Part shown: one piece after another, positions 47,301 to 59,886 of the stretch
How positions within the stretch are numbered: the first letter of the stretch is position 1
Layout of the letters: each line of letters begins with the position of its first letter
From: Isoetes taiwanensis
Taxonomy: Eukaryota > Streptophyta > Lycopodiopsida > Isoetales > Isoetaceae
Reading direction: 5' to 3'
DNA: 64,000 bases
NCBI GenBank assembly: GCA_021234155.1
Contig: JAJEKV010000002.1
Coordinates: 9,541,630 to 9,605,629 of the forward strand
Translations under genes and position numbers: made by a program
Notes under the pieces: model-generated
What the model was told of the DNA's origin: nothing
Databases searched by the model: none
Seen by the model: only the letters and a program-made list of their open reading frames with translations

Positions 47301-49029
47301 CTCAACCCGGCGCAGAGAGTCAACAAGAAGCCAACTCGACTTTATGCTCAAGTTGGAGTTAACCTCCATCACTTAAGGTGATCAGCCTACACAAGAATTT
47401 TTTAAAAGTCTGTATATCATACTCATACCTTTCCAATTCAAGAATAAGGAGCCTCTGCACTCAAATCATGTAGTTCTCTATGATGGATTGATTTTCAAGG
47501 TCAAATGATTGTGACTCATGTAGAAAGTTATATAGGCATGCAAGGAAAAGATCTTGACTAAGTCCGAAGTTCTAAGTCTCCGCAAGTATTCGGATCCAAA
47601 GTTAATAATTTTGGTCAATACCAAATTTCAAAGTTTATTGTGATTCCCGTAATTTTTGCTAACTCGACGGTAGAGAGAATTTTTGAGAAATTCCAAACTC
47701 AAATGAAGTATAGGTCCCAAAAGGCGGAGCATGTAATCAAATCTTATTTGAATCACAAACTATTTTTCGGGCATCATTTTGTGGATGAATAAAATTGTGT
47801 ATCGTATTTAATGCCAAAAAAGATAACTCGAAGTTTGGAGTGGTTTTTCTCGAACTTTTGTGCAATAAAATATAACTGCGGCAAACGCCTACATGAAAAA
47901 AAGGTTGCAGAATATCGCATCAGAAAAATGTTTTCGTATATAACGCCAAAGTTGAATATGATAAATAAACTTTTTAGGCACTTCGCGGTAAAATTTCCAT
48001 TGATATCATCAAAAGATCTCGTGCGCCATATAATACAGTCATAGTAGGATAATCATCTAATTTCAAATTGAACGCTCGATACTTCCATAAACATTCCCGA
48101 CGCGCCCAAGATGTATCAATGTTGAGGTTTGATGCATCCGGCCTTCGTAAAGTTGCAGGTCGATCACCCCAATTATATTTTCAAAATTTATGCAACCGTA
48201 ATCTTAGGTAATCAATTATGGGTTTGTTGCAGCTTAAGAGGCTGGAAGGAAAGATTCGAGGAATTTAAGGCAAAACCGAGGCCTCCGGATTCATCCAAAG
48301 GTTTTTTCAAGCCTAGGTCTGCCTTAGGAATCCAGCTGAAAGTACCTTCTCGAAAGATATTTCGAGATTTTGGCCTTTAAAAAATCAATTTTCAATGGTT
48401 GTACCGGAAAAAATCAAACCTTAGAGTTTTGAGAATTCGGTGGGATCTTTGAGAGGCCTTTCCAAGAATTTTGGGAGACATCTCATCTGCCACGCATGAA
48501 AGGTTCCCTATGATATCTAGAATGATACCTAAGTAATCCACCTAGATCCTAATGTTCCATAATAGGCCATGCCAAAAGCAAAAATGGATGGAAATATGAA
48601 ATAGAAATGAGCTTATGATAAGATAAATAAAGAAACCCGGAGGAATCGCACAAAGTGCTACGGAATTGGAGATGGGAATAGTTTGGGGGCAAAGATTCTA
48701 GGATTACTTCATGGGGTTTCCAAGCAAACTCTAACTTCCAATCTTCAAAAGGTATCTTCCCAATCTTCTTACCTAAAATCTTAGAAGCACTGCATTATCT
48801 TCGACCTCAAACAAAGCATTTCATGGCTGACCTCAGGAGGTAACATCCTTGACCTTCATTAATTCAATGTTGATCAATGCCCTTTCTTGACTTAGCCTCC
48901 TAACTTCAACATATGAACCGTCACCAGTATGCTGCCCCTAGCAAGATCTCGCCAGTAACAAGAAATGGCTGGTCCCTCACCATATTAAGCGTCGCGAGGG
49001 GTCTTCAAACTTCACGTGAGTGTGCAAAA
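47301..49029. other. Nothing recognised
   Basis: AT-rich, only short ORFs (longest 83 codons at 48,129-48,380, basic and not recognised). It may include the 3' LTR or flank of the gypsy element to its right, but I cannot show LTR ends. Confidence 0.4.
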
Positions 49030-49255
49030 TGAGAACGTGCAACAGACAAAGTAAATAGTGAGGAGATGAGTGTGAGTGGTGATAATAGGTAGATAGTGAG
49101 GTGAAATGAGTGTAATGAGTGTATCATGGTAGTAATATGGTGTCGGCGTGATGGGTGAATAAGAAATTGAAAATAAGTATAAGAATGATAAAGAGATGGT
49201 ATGAGTGAAGTGTGTGAATGATGGGCAAGGAGATAAGATGAATATAGTGTTGAGA
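49030..49255 (-). repeat. Low-complexity GTGA/ATGAGTG-rich tract
   Basis: The plus strand is almost free of C and rich in GTGAGT, ATGAGTG and GATGG words, a decayed short tandem repeat. Long minus-strand ORFs rich in Ser/His/Tyr here (49,005-49,307) are by-products of this composition. Confidence 0.7.
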
Positions 49256-49860
49256 TCTCGCCAAAACAAGAAAATGTCCTTCCTTCAAAAACTCCTTGTA
49301 ACTTCAAGTATGGTGGTGAAGCTGAAAATGCAAAACAAGAATGGAGAGGTCCAAATGGTGGCGTGGACTACTTCTATGACATGAATATAAATGTAAGTGC
49401 GACGCACCTCGCCATGGAAACACATAAACATGTTAATCTTAGTTTCGCAACTCCTCGCCATATGATGCAGTTTCACCAAGGAGCATGCTTTATGGAAAGA
49501 AGAAATTGATAGCTAGTGGGAGGTAGGACCACAGAAACGTATGAGTGTGGATGAGAGGAAGCATTCTATATGAATACAAATCATTAGTAGAACCTCGTGA
49601 AACTTGTTCTTGATAATTATATCCTACACCTTTGGTCGGTCAGTAAAATACGAAACCTCAATGAAAGCATTAATTTGAAAAAATCAAGACAAAGGGGAAC
49701 CCTAATCATCTAATCTTAACTCTAATTTAACTTTTTTTAAATTCTAAAGCATAAAAAGGGACAAGTATATATGCCAACTTAATTTCGCGATAGTGTTGAT
49801 GGGCCTGGGAGGTGCAATCAAGCACCTTTAACCAATAAGAATTGGTGCCTCACTGTTCCA
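49256..49860. other. Probable 3' non-coding region of the gypsy element
   Basis: Lies downstream, on the minus strand, of the integrase C-terminal fragment. A TATA-like TATATA is at 49,767. No LTR boundary can be fixed. Confidence 0.35.
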
Positions 49861-49869
49861 ACACCTCAT

Positions 49870-50340
49870 AGGGACCTTCCCACATTTAAACTTACTAATG
49901 AAGTTTTCCTTTGATTTATTCCATTTTAGGAACCAGCCTCCTCAGGAAAGTCCTTTTGTATTTTATGTTTCTGTTGGTGCCAAATTGGCTTTCTTTTTAG
50001 CGCGTGATTGGCATTCCCTTTGTTCTGCATCCTATTCTTCTAAATGCAAAAAGAGTATCCAAATTTTCCCTGCAAGGCATTTTCAAAGGTAAACATAGCC
50101 TTGTGAGCTAACCTAGAGATGGAGCCTGTTTCACCGAAGCACAGCCAATGCCATAAACTAGGGTTAAAGGTGTATGAGGTCAGTCGCTTTTAATAGTAAC
50201 TCTATATAAGCCCAAAAGAGCATCCACCAAATTTTTAACATGCCAACCTTTGGTTTCATTCATCATTTCGCAAAATGCTTTTCAAGACTTTATTTCAGAA
50301 GCTTCGCTTGACCATTACCAAAATAAGAAGAGCTCTTGTA
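49870..50340 (-). pseudogene. Ty3/gypsy integrase, C-terminal half
   Basis: Read on the minus strand from 50,340: a YxxGNGQAK block (normally YPQGNGQAE, which carries the catalytic Glu; Lys as read), then HFAK, then MMNETKGWHVKNLVDALL, a TPLTLVYG block, and further on GPYEVLE with NSYWLK near 49,815-49,880. These are the successive landmarks of the integrase core end and GPY/F module of plant Ty3/gypsy elements. The N-terminal half is at 60,313-60,720, 10 kb away; the copia pair separates them. Frames shift several times. Confidence 0.8.
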
Positions 50341-50790
50341 TGTTTGAAAATAATGTATTCAATAAACTCATACTAATACATCGATAACAAGATCAATCAG
50401 CGCTTTAAACAATCTCCTCGCTTCATATATCGAATTCTATAAGCCCCCTTTGTCTACTTCTTTACCTGTGATTTATCTCCCCATATTTACCTTCCAATCC
50501 TGCATCCACTTGTCAAATTGTTCATCCCCTTCTTCATATAGAAAGTTCTTCAACTTGCCTAAAATCGTGAGTAGATAGACTTGCCTTCCTTAAAAAATGC
50601 CCAGTTGACTTTGACTTTGATCGGTCAACGAAACCCTAAGTGGCGGGGCAGGGTGTCCGTGGTGTTTCTAGCTGCGCCCAAAGAATAATCTTTAGGGGGT
50701 GCCCGCTACTTTGACTTTGACTTTGACTTTGACTTTGACTCCATCGCCATCGCTTCATAGGTCTCTCAAATAACATGACACCATTTAACA
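50341..50790 (-). repeat. 3' LTR of left copia copy
   Basis: On the minus strand starts TGTTAAATGG at 50,790 and ends near TTTCAAACA at 50,341. Matches 55,010-55,460. A short purine tract (GAAGGAAAG, 50,791-50,799) precedes it. Confidence 0.85.
50711..50739. promoter_or_regulatory. TTGAC (W-box core) array in copia LTR
   Basis: Five TTGAC cores with a strict 6-bp period (50,711; 717; 723; 729; 735), about 60 bp into the LTR from its U3 start. Two more are at 50,605 and 50,611. TTGAC is the core bound by WRKY factors. That these copies are bound is inference. Confidence 0.5.
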
Positions 50791-53700
50791 CTTTCCTTCA
50801 TGTTATTTTTCCTGTAACCTGGATCATATGCCCCGCCTATTAAATTTTAATCACAAAGCCTTTTGTCAAAATATCCGCTAACCGCATTTCCGCTTTGAAC
50901 ATATCATAGCTTCAATGATTCTTTCTTCACTTCAAATCCCTTTATGAAATGCATCTCAAACCGGGAGCATGCTTGGTCCTTTTCATGTTGTATTGGATTT
51001 TTCAATATTCCTATGCAACTCGAGACTGCCGTAAAGCAATTTCAAAGGTTTCGGGTTTCATACCTATTTCTTGTAGCAACCTTTCACTCCATTGCTTCAT
51101 TTCTTAGCGTTAAGGGTTGCAACAGATATTCTGGCTTCGCAGATGATGTTGCTATTGCCTTTTGTTTCCTCGTGATTTCATGAGATGGCCCTCCTCCTCA
51201 AAGATGCAAATAATTCCCCGGTTGATTTTCTTTCATCAGTGGTCTCCACCCCTAACTGGAATCACAAGATGATAGCAACTCACATATCGTAATTAAATTG
51301 TATCCCATAATCTACAGCTCCTTTTCTAAATATCTTAGAACCCTCTAGTCACCGCCAAAGGTTCTTTCCAAAGTTATGACAGATCTACTTAGAATATCGA
51401 CCGCAATGAAATATCTGCCCCGTGTTTTAGATAAATATAAGAAGTGCTCAACTAACTCTTTGATATAACGCTTTCATTTCAATTGGCCATCATTCAAATT
51501 CAAGGCTAGTTTGTTACCCTGAACCATGGGAGTTTTACCACCTTACAATCTTCCATATTGAATCTTTGAGCATTGCCCCGCAATATTCTCACCCCTGTGT
51601 CAAAGTAAGAACTCATGGTCTCCTATCTCCTAAGACTTCCACCTAAAACTCTTTAAGTTCACTTCTAAGTCCGCTTACATATTTTCTCTTAAATCGAGCC
51701 TTGAGAATGTCTTGCATTTGTAGCACATCAAGATTGCTACTAACCATCACATTGTCATCCATATAATGCAATATAGCATACTTCATTCCCATCCTTAAAT
51801 AAATAAATATTTCCATCATCCTTTAGTTTTATAAAACCTTGTTCCCTTAAATATGAGTCCATGCAATATACCATTGTCTTGGTAGAATCACTCAAAATTT
51901 CATATAATGCCTCTTTTTAAGTTTCCACACTTTTATCTTTTCCCTTTGCTCAAAGCCGAGGTTGCATCATAAAGATATCCTCCTCCAAGTCAAGATGACC
52001 AAGAAAGCAAGAGACATCCATATGATGTACCTCAAAATTCTTGCATTTGCTAATGCTTAACAACTCGGATACTTGTCATTTTTACTATAGGGGAAAGTTT
52101 CATAGTCAATTCCCTTCTTCTGTGTATATATCCTCGGTATACTAATCGAGCTTTATACTTTGATCGAAAGTGAGGTTGTAATTCTCGCTTGATTTTAAAT
52201 ATTCCATTTACATCCTAATCGGGTGATGTCTACCTCGTAAGTTTGCTGTAAGCTCATACCGGCCCCTCGTTTTAAATGCATCCAAAATTTCATCATTCAT
52301 AAGTAATTTCCATCTTTTTTGTGCATCAACCACACTTATAAATTTCTCTTATAAGATTTTGCACTTCAAGATCCAAAGAAGGCAATGATTCTCAACAAGG
52401 TTTACACTGCTTCACTTTGTATTCTCCTACTTCTACCCTGTTATCTCCAAATCTTTCATGATCAACATTGGAATTTCCTTGTTGCAAGATCCGAGTCAGT
52501 AGCTTCTTCTACCAAAATTTCTTTGGCCTGTTAATTCTCTTTCTATAGTATCCAATACACTATCCGGTTTTCGGGCATTCAACTTGTCGAGAGGAGAGAG
52601 TTTGTTGGCATCCTCGCCATCATCATCATCACTGTCTTCGTAGATTCACTTCGGAACTTCCTTTCTTTTAGGATTAACAGAAAAAACTTTATGTTTTATA
52701 AGATTGGAGATTCACAAACGCCACATCTCTATCATCAAAATCTTTTTCCCTTTGTGGATCAAATAACGGTGATGCCTTGGATTCTGATCATATCCTACAA
52801 GAAAGGCTATTCTGTCGATCATCTAATCCTTTAACCTTTGTTGCTTCTACATGAACAAAAGCTTAGACAACCAAAACTCTCGCTGTCTCATATGCTTTGG
52901 TTTAACTCCCTCACCATAGTCTATCCGGGATCATTCCAACGATGTACTCTATTTGGTAGCATATTTTGAACTTTCATCAGCCGTTAAGATGCCTTCCCTC
53001 CCACAAATAATCGGGTAGCCCCCGTTGTGTTTTATCATACCGGACAAAGATTTAAAATTGTCCTATTTTTCCTTTCAAAGAATGCCATTAGCTTGTGGAG
53101 AAAACTACATGTAAACCGCCTCATTCCCTACCTTGCAAAAACTTGATAAACTCAGATGACATGAACTTCCACCACTCTGGGCCGACGAATACATTTCTAC
53201 CTTTTTTCCTGCTTTCTAATTCCACTTCTCTAGAAGAACAATTTATAAGCCCAAAGGCTTGATCTTTAGTTCTAAGACACATGCATGTTATTCTTTTCTA
53301 CTAAAGTCATCAATAAAGGTAATGAAATACCTTTTTCCCCGATATTCCTCTAACATTAAGAGGGCCATTGCAGATCTCCCATGCACTCAGCTCCAACACC
53401 CCCTTTAATTTTTCTCTCTTTGCCCTTTAAAAGGCAATCTTGCATGTTTTCCTAGCATGCAACCTAGGCGCATTCTTCGCTCATCAACTTCATTTTTTTG
53501 GCTTTTGATTATTTTTGTTTAATCATAGTATCTATGGTGCTAAGTGATTACCATGATAACTCTCGATGCCAAGTGTCCATATCCGAATCATAACAGTAAT
53601 TAACACTGGCAAACAACCACTATCCAATGCAAACAAATTACCAAATCTTCTTCCCAAAATTTGATCTCATTATTCAAAAGCACTTTACATCGATACTGCT

Positions 53701-54996
53701 AAAACAACAGCTGTAATCCATGTCTACTTGACCGCAAATGTAAATTAAATTTCACTAGTGAAGGTACACAAAACATCCTTCGTTTATCAGTTTCCCTTTG
53801 AAGGTCAAAACAATTCTAACATTCCTGCATTGAACATCTTTAACTTCCCATTTCCTAACTTGATATGCTTAATCCTTCCTTCTTTTCCTCCTTGGAATAA
53901 TTCTAATAACTGTCACGATTTTTCTCGCCCACTATCTAATATTACCATTTCCTCATCGTATTGCTAGATTTTTCTTTTAAAACAACCAAATGTCATATAA
54001 TTATTTCACTCCTCAAAGATCTTCATCCTTCACTCTTTGATTCTTTCTTCAATATCTTGCACCAAATTTACATGCCAGACCTTTGTGTATCGTGTGATTT
54101 CTTCCTCGAATTCTAGAATAATTTCTTCCTCTACTGGTTCTCTATTCATTTTGTGGTCGCTTGAGCACTTGCTTAAGGACTCAGCCCACAGCTTAAAGCA
54201 CTCAACCTCTTCAATTTAGGACAACTTGGTCTTTAAATGCCCTTTGCTTTCATAAAGGAAAAACAAGGACCTATTTCACTCTTATATCTTTAGCACTTTT
54301 CCTCAAAACTTTGCTTTGCTCCTTACCGCATACAACACTTCAACATTATCTTCAATGTCATCATCATGCCAATACCTTATTTTGTTCAAACTCGCTCAAC
54401 TATTTCTTCACAGCTCGTTTTGGCCACATTCCTAATAAGAGTTGATAACCTTGTTCCCTCAACTCACATGCATAATTTTGATGTTCAAGAATACCTCTGA
54501 AGACCTTCTAAGTCTCCGCTTTACCATGTTATCAACAAACTTAGAGAAAAACTTGGTAAGTCATCACCTTCTTTTTACCCTTACATCCTAAGTGCTTTAT
54601 CAAGAACATCAACTGGAGATGACGCTTTTTTCCTCATAGTTTTTGAGCGTGAACTTCCAAATATCACTAGGGGATTCCTTTCCTTATCTCTCAAAATTGA
54701 AGCCCCCAACTTTGTCGGGTCAAAAATACCATATGCTTCAATGCAAGTTTACCTTCATCCTTACCACTTTTACTTGAGTCTACTTCACTGCACTCTTCAA
54801 GTTTCACCAGACTTTCCAGAGGTAGAACTTCTTCTCGTGCTCACAGACTCCAGATCCCCACTTGAACTACCTTTTAACTAATTCCCAGAGCCCTTCATTT
54901 TCAAGAACATTTTAATTTTGTTCCTTCCAAATCTCGAAAAGCCTCGTCCCTTCATACACCTAACAGTTCAACAACTCGCCTAAACCTCGCTGACAT

Positions 54997-55008
54997 GGCT
55001 CGATACCA
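54997..55008 (-). other. Primer-binding site, left copia copy
   Basis: TGGTATCGAGCC on the minus strand just inside the 5' LTR. It matches the initiator-Met tRNA 3' end used by plant copia elements (TGGTATCAGAGC) with a small change. Confidence 0.8.
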
Positions 55009-55009
55009 C

Positions 55010-55460
55010 TCTAGGAATTTGAAAATAATGTATTCAATAAACCGATACTCAATACACTCAACAAGATCAATCAGCGCCTTTAAACACCCTCCCTGCCTCA
55101 TATATCGAATTGCAGTTTCCCTCGTTTATGCCTTACTCCAAAGATTTATCTCCATATTTACCTTCCAATCCTAAAATCACTTGTCAAATTGTTCATCCCT
55201 TCATATAGAAAGTTCAACTTGCCTAAAAATCAGAGTATGACTTGCCTTCCTTAAAATTCGGGCCCTAGTTGACTTTGATTCTTTGATCGTCAATCTAGTT
55301 CCTAAGTGGCTATGGGGTGTCTCAGGTGTTTCTAGGCAGCCCAAAGAACAATCTCTAGGGGGCCACTTTGACTTTGACTTGACTTTAATTTTGACTTTGA
55401 CTTTGACTCATCGCCATCGCTTCTCATAGGTCTCCCAAATAACATGACACTATTTTAACA
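55010..55460 (-). repeat. 5' LTR of left copia copy
   Basis: Starts TGTTAAAATAG at 55,460 on the minus strand. Carries TTGAC cores at 55,368, 55,374, 55,379, 55,391, 55,397 and 55,403. Confidence 0.85.
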
Positions 55461-55735
55461 AAGCCCGGTCCCCATTTAGGAGGAGCAAGTCTATCATCTC
55501 GATTTTAAAGTGTGGTTGAGAACTTTCCATATGAAGCGGAGATGCACAGTCATGACAAGTGGATGCACCTGCATTGAAAGCAGCCTATGACATAAATGTG
55601 GGATGATGCAGAGGGGAGAGACTTATGTGTCGAGATATTGGAAGGTGTGATTGTTTGAGTGCCCCATTTGATCTCTTTGTTGTCGCTTGTATCAGGTATC
55701 GCTTTATTGGATACATCATCTTCAAAATCCTAACA
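55461..55735 (+). repeat. 5' LTR of right copia copy, 5'-truncated
   Basis: Matches the last ~265 bp of the 3' LTR (60,045-60,312) and ends CCTAACA before the primer site. The first ~150 bp, including the TGTTAAA start, is missing where it meets the left copy. Confidence 0.8.
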
Positions 55736-55789
55736 TTGGTATCGAGCTTCATGTCAAGGTGTTTGGAGCAGGTTGTTGAACTCTATTGG

Positions 55790-56800
55790 TAAAGTAGGCG
55801 AAGGGGACTTCGTGTTTTCGTGATTTGGAAGGAACAAATCAAAATGTTCTTGAAAATGAAGGGTTCTGGGAATTCAGTTCAAGGAACTAGTTCAAGGGAT
55901 GCAAATTGTATCGCGTAAGAAGAAGTTCTACCTCCGAAAGTCTCAGAAACTTCCAACAGTCCGTGAAGTAGACCTCGCAAAGTGGCAAGGATGAAGAAAG
56001 AACCGTGGAAGCATAAGGGTATTTGACCAAAGAAGTTGGTTGGGGCTTCAATTTTGTCAAGATAAGGGAAAGTCACCTAGTGATATTTGGAAGTCTCGCC
56101 AAAACTATGAGGAAAACATCATCTCGACATGTTCTTTTGATAAAGCACTCTAGGATGCTATGGGTAAAAGAAGGTGATGACTTCACCAAAGTTTTTCTCT
56201 AAGCTTGATAACATTGTGCGTAATTTAGAAGGTGCCGGGTGTTACTGACCGAATAAAGAAAATCACGCGATGTGGCAAGAGCAGCTTGAGGGGGAATAAG
56301 CGCTGTCAACTCTTATTAGAATGTGGCCAAACCAGAGGCAAAATAAGAAATGATTCAATAGAGTTTGAACAAAATAAGGTATCGTATGATGATGACATTG
56401 AAGATACGCGTTGAAGCGTTGTATGCAAGCAAGGTGCCAAAGTTTCGCAGGCGCTAAAGATAAGAGTGAAATAGGTCCTTGTTTTCACCGCGAAAGCAAA
56501 AGTGCAATTTAAAGATAAGTTGTCCCAAATTGAAAGAGGTTGAGTGCTTTAACTGGAGGCAGAGGTCACTTTGCAAACAAGGCTCAAGCAAAGAAATCGA
56601 ATAGAGGCAAGGCAATTCAAGTAGAGGAAGAAATTATTCTAGAGGTCGAGGAAGAAATCCCGAGCACCCAAAGGTCAATAAATTTGGTGCAAGATATTGA
56701 AGAAGAATCAAGTGAAGAGGATGAAGATTTAGTAAGTAATTGCGACATTTTGGTTGTTTCAAAAGAAAATCTAATAATGATTGTCGTTAATGGATGATGT
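55790..56800 (+). pseudogene. copia gag region with zinc-knuckle remnant
   Basis: In several frames. An open piece at 56,540-56,797 contains GGRGHFANK, the GxxGHxxxxC part of a CCHC knuckle, with the leading cysteines visible as ECFN in the neighbouring frame just upstream (near 56,545). An acidic tail follows (EEEIILEVEEEIP, EESSEEDEDL). Gag would form the particle and bind the RNA. An upstream 60-codon piece (56,232-56,414) is acidic and basic mixed, as in gag. No intact start or full frame is present. Confidence 0.65.
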
Positions 56801-56919
56801 TGGAGCGTATAAATCCGGACTACTCAAAATTCCAAATTATTCAAGGAGGAAAAAGAAGGGAAGAATTAAGCAGAAGCCATCAAGAAACGGGAAGCCATGA
56901 TGTTCAATGCACTGAATGT

Positions 56920-57740
56920 TAGGAATTGTTTGACCTTCAAGGAAGAGCAAGAACTTGAAGGATGTTTTGTGTGTACCTTCACTCGGCCCTAAATTTAATT
57001 TCATAGTAATGCTTAGTAGACATGGATTGGTTAATCGTTGTTTCGACAAGTATCAATGCTTTGAATAATGAGATCAAATTCTTGAAGAAGATTTGCAAAT
57101 TATTTGCATTGATGTTGGTTGTTTGCCCCGTGGTAAATTCCGCTATGATTCCGTGACATGGACACTCTGGCAACTGGAGGTTATAGTCAGCGTTAATCAT
57201 AGGCACCATGTGATACTATGATTAAAACAAAAATAATCAAAGCAAAAATGAAGTTGATGAGCCAAGACCGCTTCTAGGTTGCATGCTAGGAAAACATGCA
57301 AGATTGCCTTTAAAAGGGCAAAGAGAAAACCAAAGGGGTGTTGGATTAGTATTTACATCTCAGGCCCCTCTTAATGTTGAGGAATATCAAAAGAAAAGGT
57401 ATTTCATTACCTTTTTATTGATGACTCTGCAGCGACAACATGCATGTCTTAGAACTAAAGATCAAGCCTTTGAGGCTTATAAAATGCCTTATCGGTGGCG
57501 GAGTTGAAAATCGGTGAAAAAGTGAAATGTATCTCGATCCGGACCGCAGAGTTCATGTCATCCGAGTTTATCAAGTTTTGCAAGGTAAGGGGAATAAAGA
57601 GATGCTTTATTACGTAGTTTTTCCACAAACTAATGGCATCAGCCAAAAGGAAAGTAACAGGACAATTTTAAATGCCGGCCGAGCTATGATAAAACAGCTA
57701 CTGTGGCTACCCAATTATTTGTGGGAGTGAAGTCGTCTTT
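56920..57740 (+). pseudogene. copia protease/integrase region
   Basis: ARKTCK-like pre-integrase residues are visible near 57,285, then VEEYQKKRYFITF (57,370-57,412), where the integrase core begins. Degraded FMSSEF(IKFCK) follows at about 57,550-57,580. The piece QTNGISQKESNRTILNAGRA (57,620-57,685) ends the core (normally QQNGVAERKNRTI), with Glu of the DDE triad corresponding to the Q/K region as read. WLPNYLWE closes it at 57,730. The order fits a copia integrase, which inserts the cDNA; it is inactive as read. Confidence 0.75.
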
Positions 57741-58399
57741 AACAAAGAAGTTGAAAGTTCGCACATGTTACCAAACAGAGTCAGCTGAATGATCCCGCAT
57801 GAGCTATGGTCGAGTTAAACCAAACTATGAGATTAATCGAGAGTTTTGTTGTCTGCTTTGTTCATGTACCAAAGCAACAAAGGTTGTGCTTGGATGATCG
57901 GGAGTAAGAATTAGCCTTTTCTTGTGAGGGATATGATCAAGAATCCAAGGCATACCGACATTTGATCCACAAAGGAAAAGATTTTCATTTTAGGACGCTT
58001 CGACGAATCTCAATCTTTTATAAAAACATAAAGTTTTTCTCCGTTAATCCTAAAGAAAAGGAAGTTCCGTAAATTGAATACCTAACTTTATTGATGATGA
58101 TGATGATGATGCCAACAAACTCTCCTCTCAACAAGTTGGTATCAAGACGCTTCAGATAAAGGTGGTTACGATGTTAAGGTATGAGGTAACACGTACCTGG
58201 AAAGGCCTAGAAGAATCGCACCGATCTTGCAAAACAAGAGCTAATGTTAATCATGAAAGGTTTCCAAAGCGATAATGTGAAGTAGAATGCACAAGAAATG
58301 CCAGGTAAACCTTATTGAAACTTTGCCTCTTGGCTCGATAATCGGCACCAAAATCTTATAGAGAAGCCATAAGTGGCGATGCAAAAGAATGGAAAATTG

Positions 58400-59640
58400 C
58401 CATGAATGATGAATGGATGCATTTAAGAGAACAGGACGATGAGCTTAAACCACCGGTAGACATGCAAGTTGGGTAAATGGATATTTAAACAAGCGAGAGT
58501 ACAACCTCACCAATTAAGTATAAAGCCCATTAGTAGCACGTGGATATTTAAGAAGGGAATTCATCATGAGGGAAACTTTTCCCCTATAGTAAAAAAATGA
58601 CAAGCATCGTGGATGTTGTTACAGTGAGTAAATGCAGCGACTCTGAGGTACACTGCGGCGATGTCTCTCATCAAGCCTTTGAATGTCAATTTGAAGAGGA
58701 TATCTTTATGATGCAACCTCCTCGCTTTGAGCAAGGGAAAGATAAAGCGTGGAAACTTAAAAGGTCAGATATGGGTCAAGATACTACCAAGACAATGGTA
58801 TATTTGCATGGACTCATATTTAAGGGAACAAGGTTTTATAAAACTAGCATTGATGGAAATATTTATTTATTTAAGGATGTAAATGAAGTATGCTATATTG
58901 CATTATATGTGGATGATAATGTGATGGTTAGGTAGCAATCTTGATGTGCTACAAAAATGCAAAGCAGATGCAATTTCTACGAACTCCATTAAAATGACAG
59001 ACTTGGGCTTAACTTAAAAAAAGTTTTAGGAAATTGAAGTCTCTTCAGAGATAGAGACAAATCGTGTTCTTACTTTGACACAAGGTGGAAAACATTGCAT
59101 GCTCAAAAAGATTCAATATGGAAGATTGTGGGCGTAAAACTCCCATGGTTCCGTGTAACAAACTAACCTTGAATTTGAATGATGACAAAGTCGTAAAATG
59201 GAAAACACATTCCATATCAAGAGTTAGCTATCGCTTACTTCATTTATCTGCCTGGCCAAGACCCGATATTTCATTTGCGTTTCCGGCGCAGATACCGCCA
59301 TAACTTTGAAAAGAGCACTTAAGAGGGTTCTTAAGATATTTGAAAGGAACCGTGATTGCGGGATAAATCGAATTCTGGATAACATGGAGTTAAGTATCAT
59401 ACCCGGACGGTGATTGGGGTGGAGACCCCGATGAAAGAAAAATCAACTTCGTGAATTATTTCAGATGCTAGGAGAGGCCCATTTCATGGAAATGCGTGAA
59501 GCAAAAAGGCAATAAGACTGGCCGGCCCCGCAGTATAGAATACGTACCGCGAACCTCACAAGCAAGGAAATAGTGGCTGGAGCAAGTTGCTGCTACAAGA
59601 AATGCATGTATGGGTTGAAAAACCCTTTTGAAATTCATTG
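58400..59640 (+). pseudogene. copia reverse transcriptase and RNase H region
   Basis: The 112-codon open piece 58,597-58,935 ends with YIALYVDDNVMV, and its YVDD (58,906-58,917) is the intact RT active-site pair. Upstream in other frames are DMQV-like and REQGFIK residues of the palm. Downstream, KRFNMEDC, PMVPCNKLTL and YRLLHLSAWPRPDISFA (59,085-59,303) match the copia RT connection. RNase H follows with DGDWGGDPDERK (59,409-59,444). The tail holds the EMHFI and LVKKESLELQYVQT-like pieces at 59,710-59,790 that precede the copia polyprotein end. Stops and shifts break the frame. Confidence 0.85.
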
Positions 59641-59886
59641 TTTTCTCGATACCCGGGCCAGCAGGAACAATTTAAAATCCAATACAACATGAAAGGACCA
59701 AAGCATATCGAGTCGAGATGCATTTCATAAGCGGGATCTAGTGAAGAAAGAATCATTGAACTCCAATATGTTCAAACTCGAAATGCGCTTTGGCGTGACA
59801 TTCGACAAAGGCTTGACAGAGTTAAAATCTCTATGAATGGGGAGACATATGATCGGGCTTGCAAGGAAAATACACGGAAGGGAAAG

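Larger units (their letters stand above)
50341..55460 (-). mobile_element. Ty1/copia element, left copy (minus strand)
   Basis: Contains, in minus-strand order: 5' LTR (55,010-55,460), tRNA-Met primer site, gag-like region (about 54,960-54,050), integrase region (about 53,500-52,900), RT and RNase H (about 52,250-51,150), polypurine tract and 3' LTR. The RT active-site region at 51,754-51,764 reads TATGGATGAC and lacks 2 nt relative to the right copy, so the frame breaks there. Matching stretches around the RT are over 90% identical to the right copy by eye. No full-length polyprotein (normally about 1,300 residues) remains as read. Confidence 0.85.
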
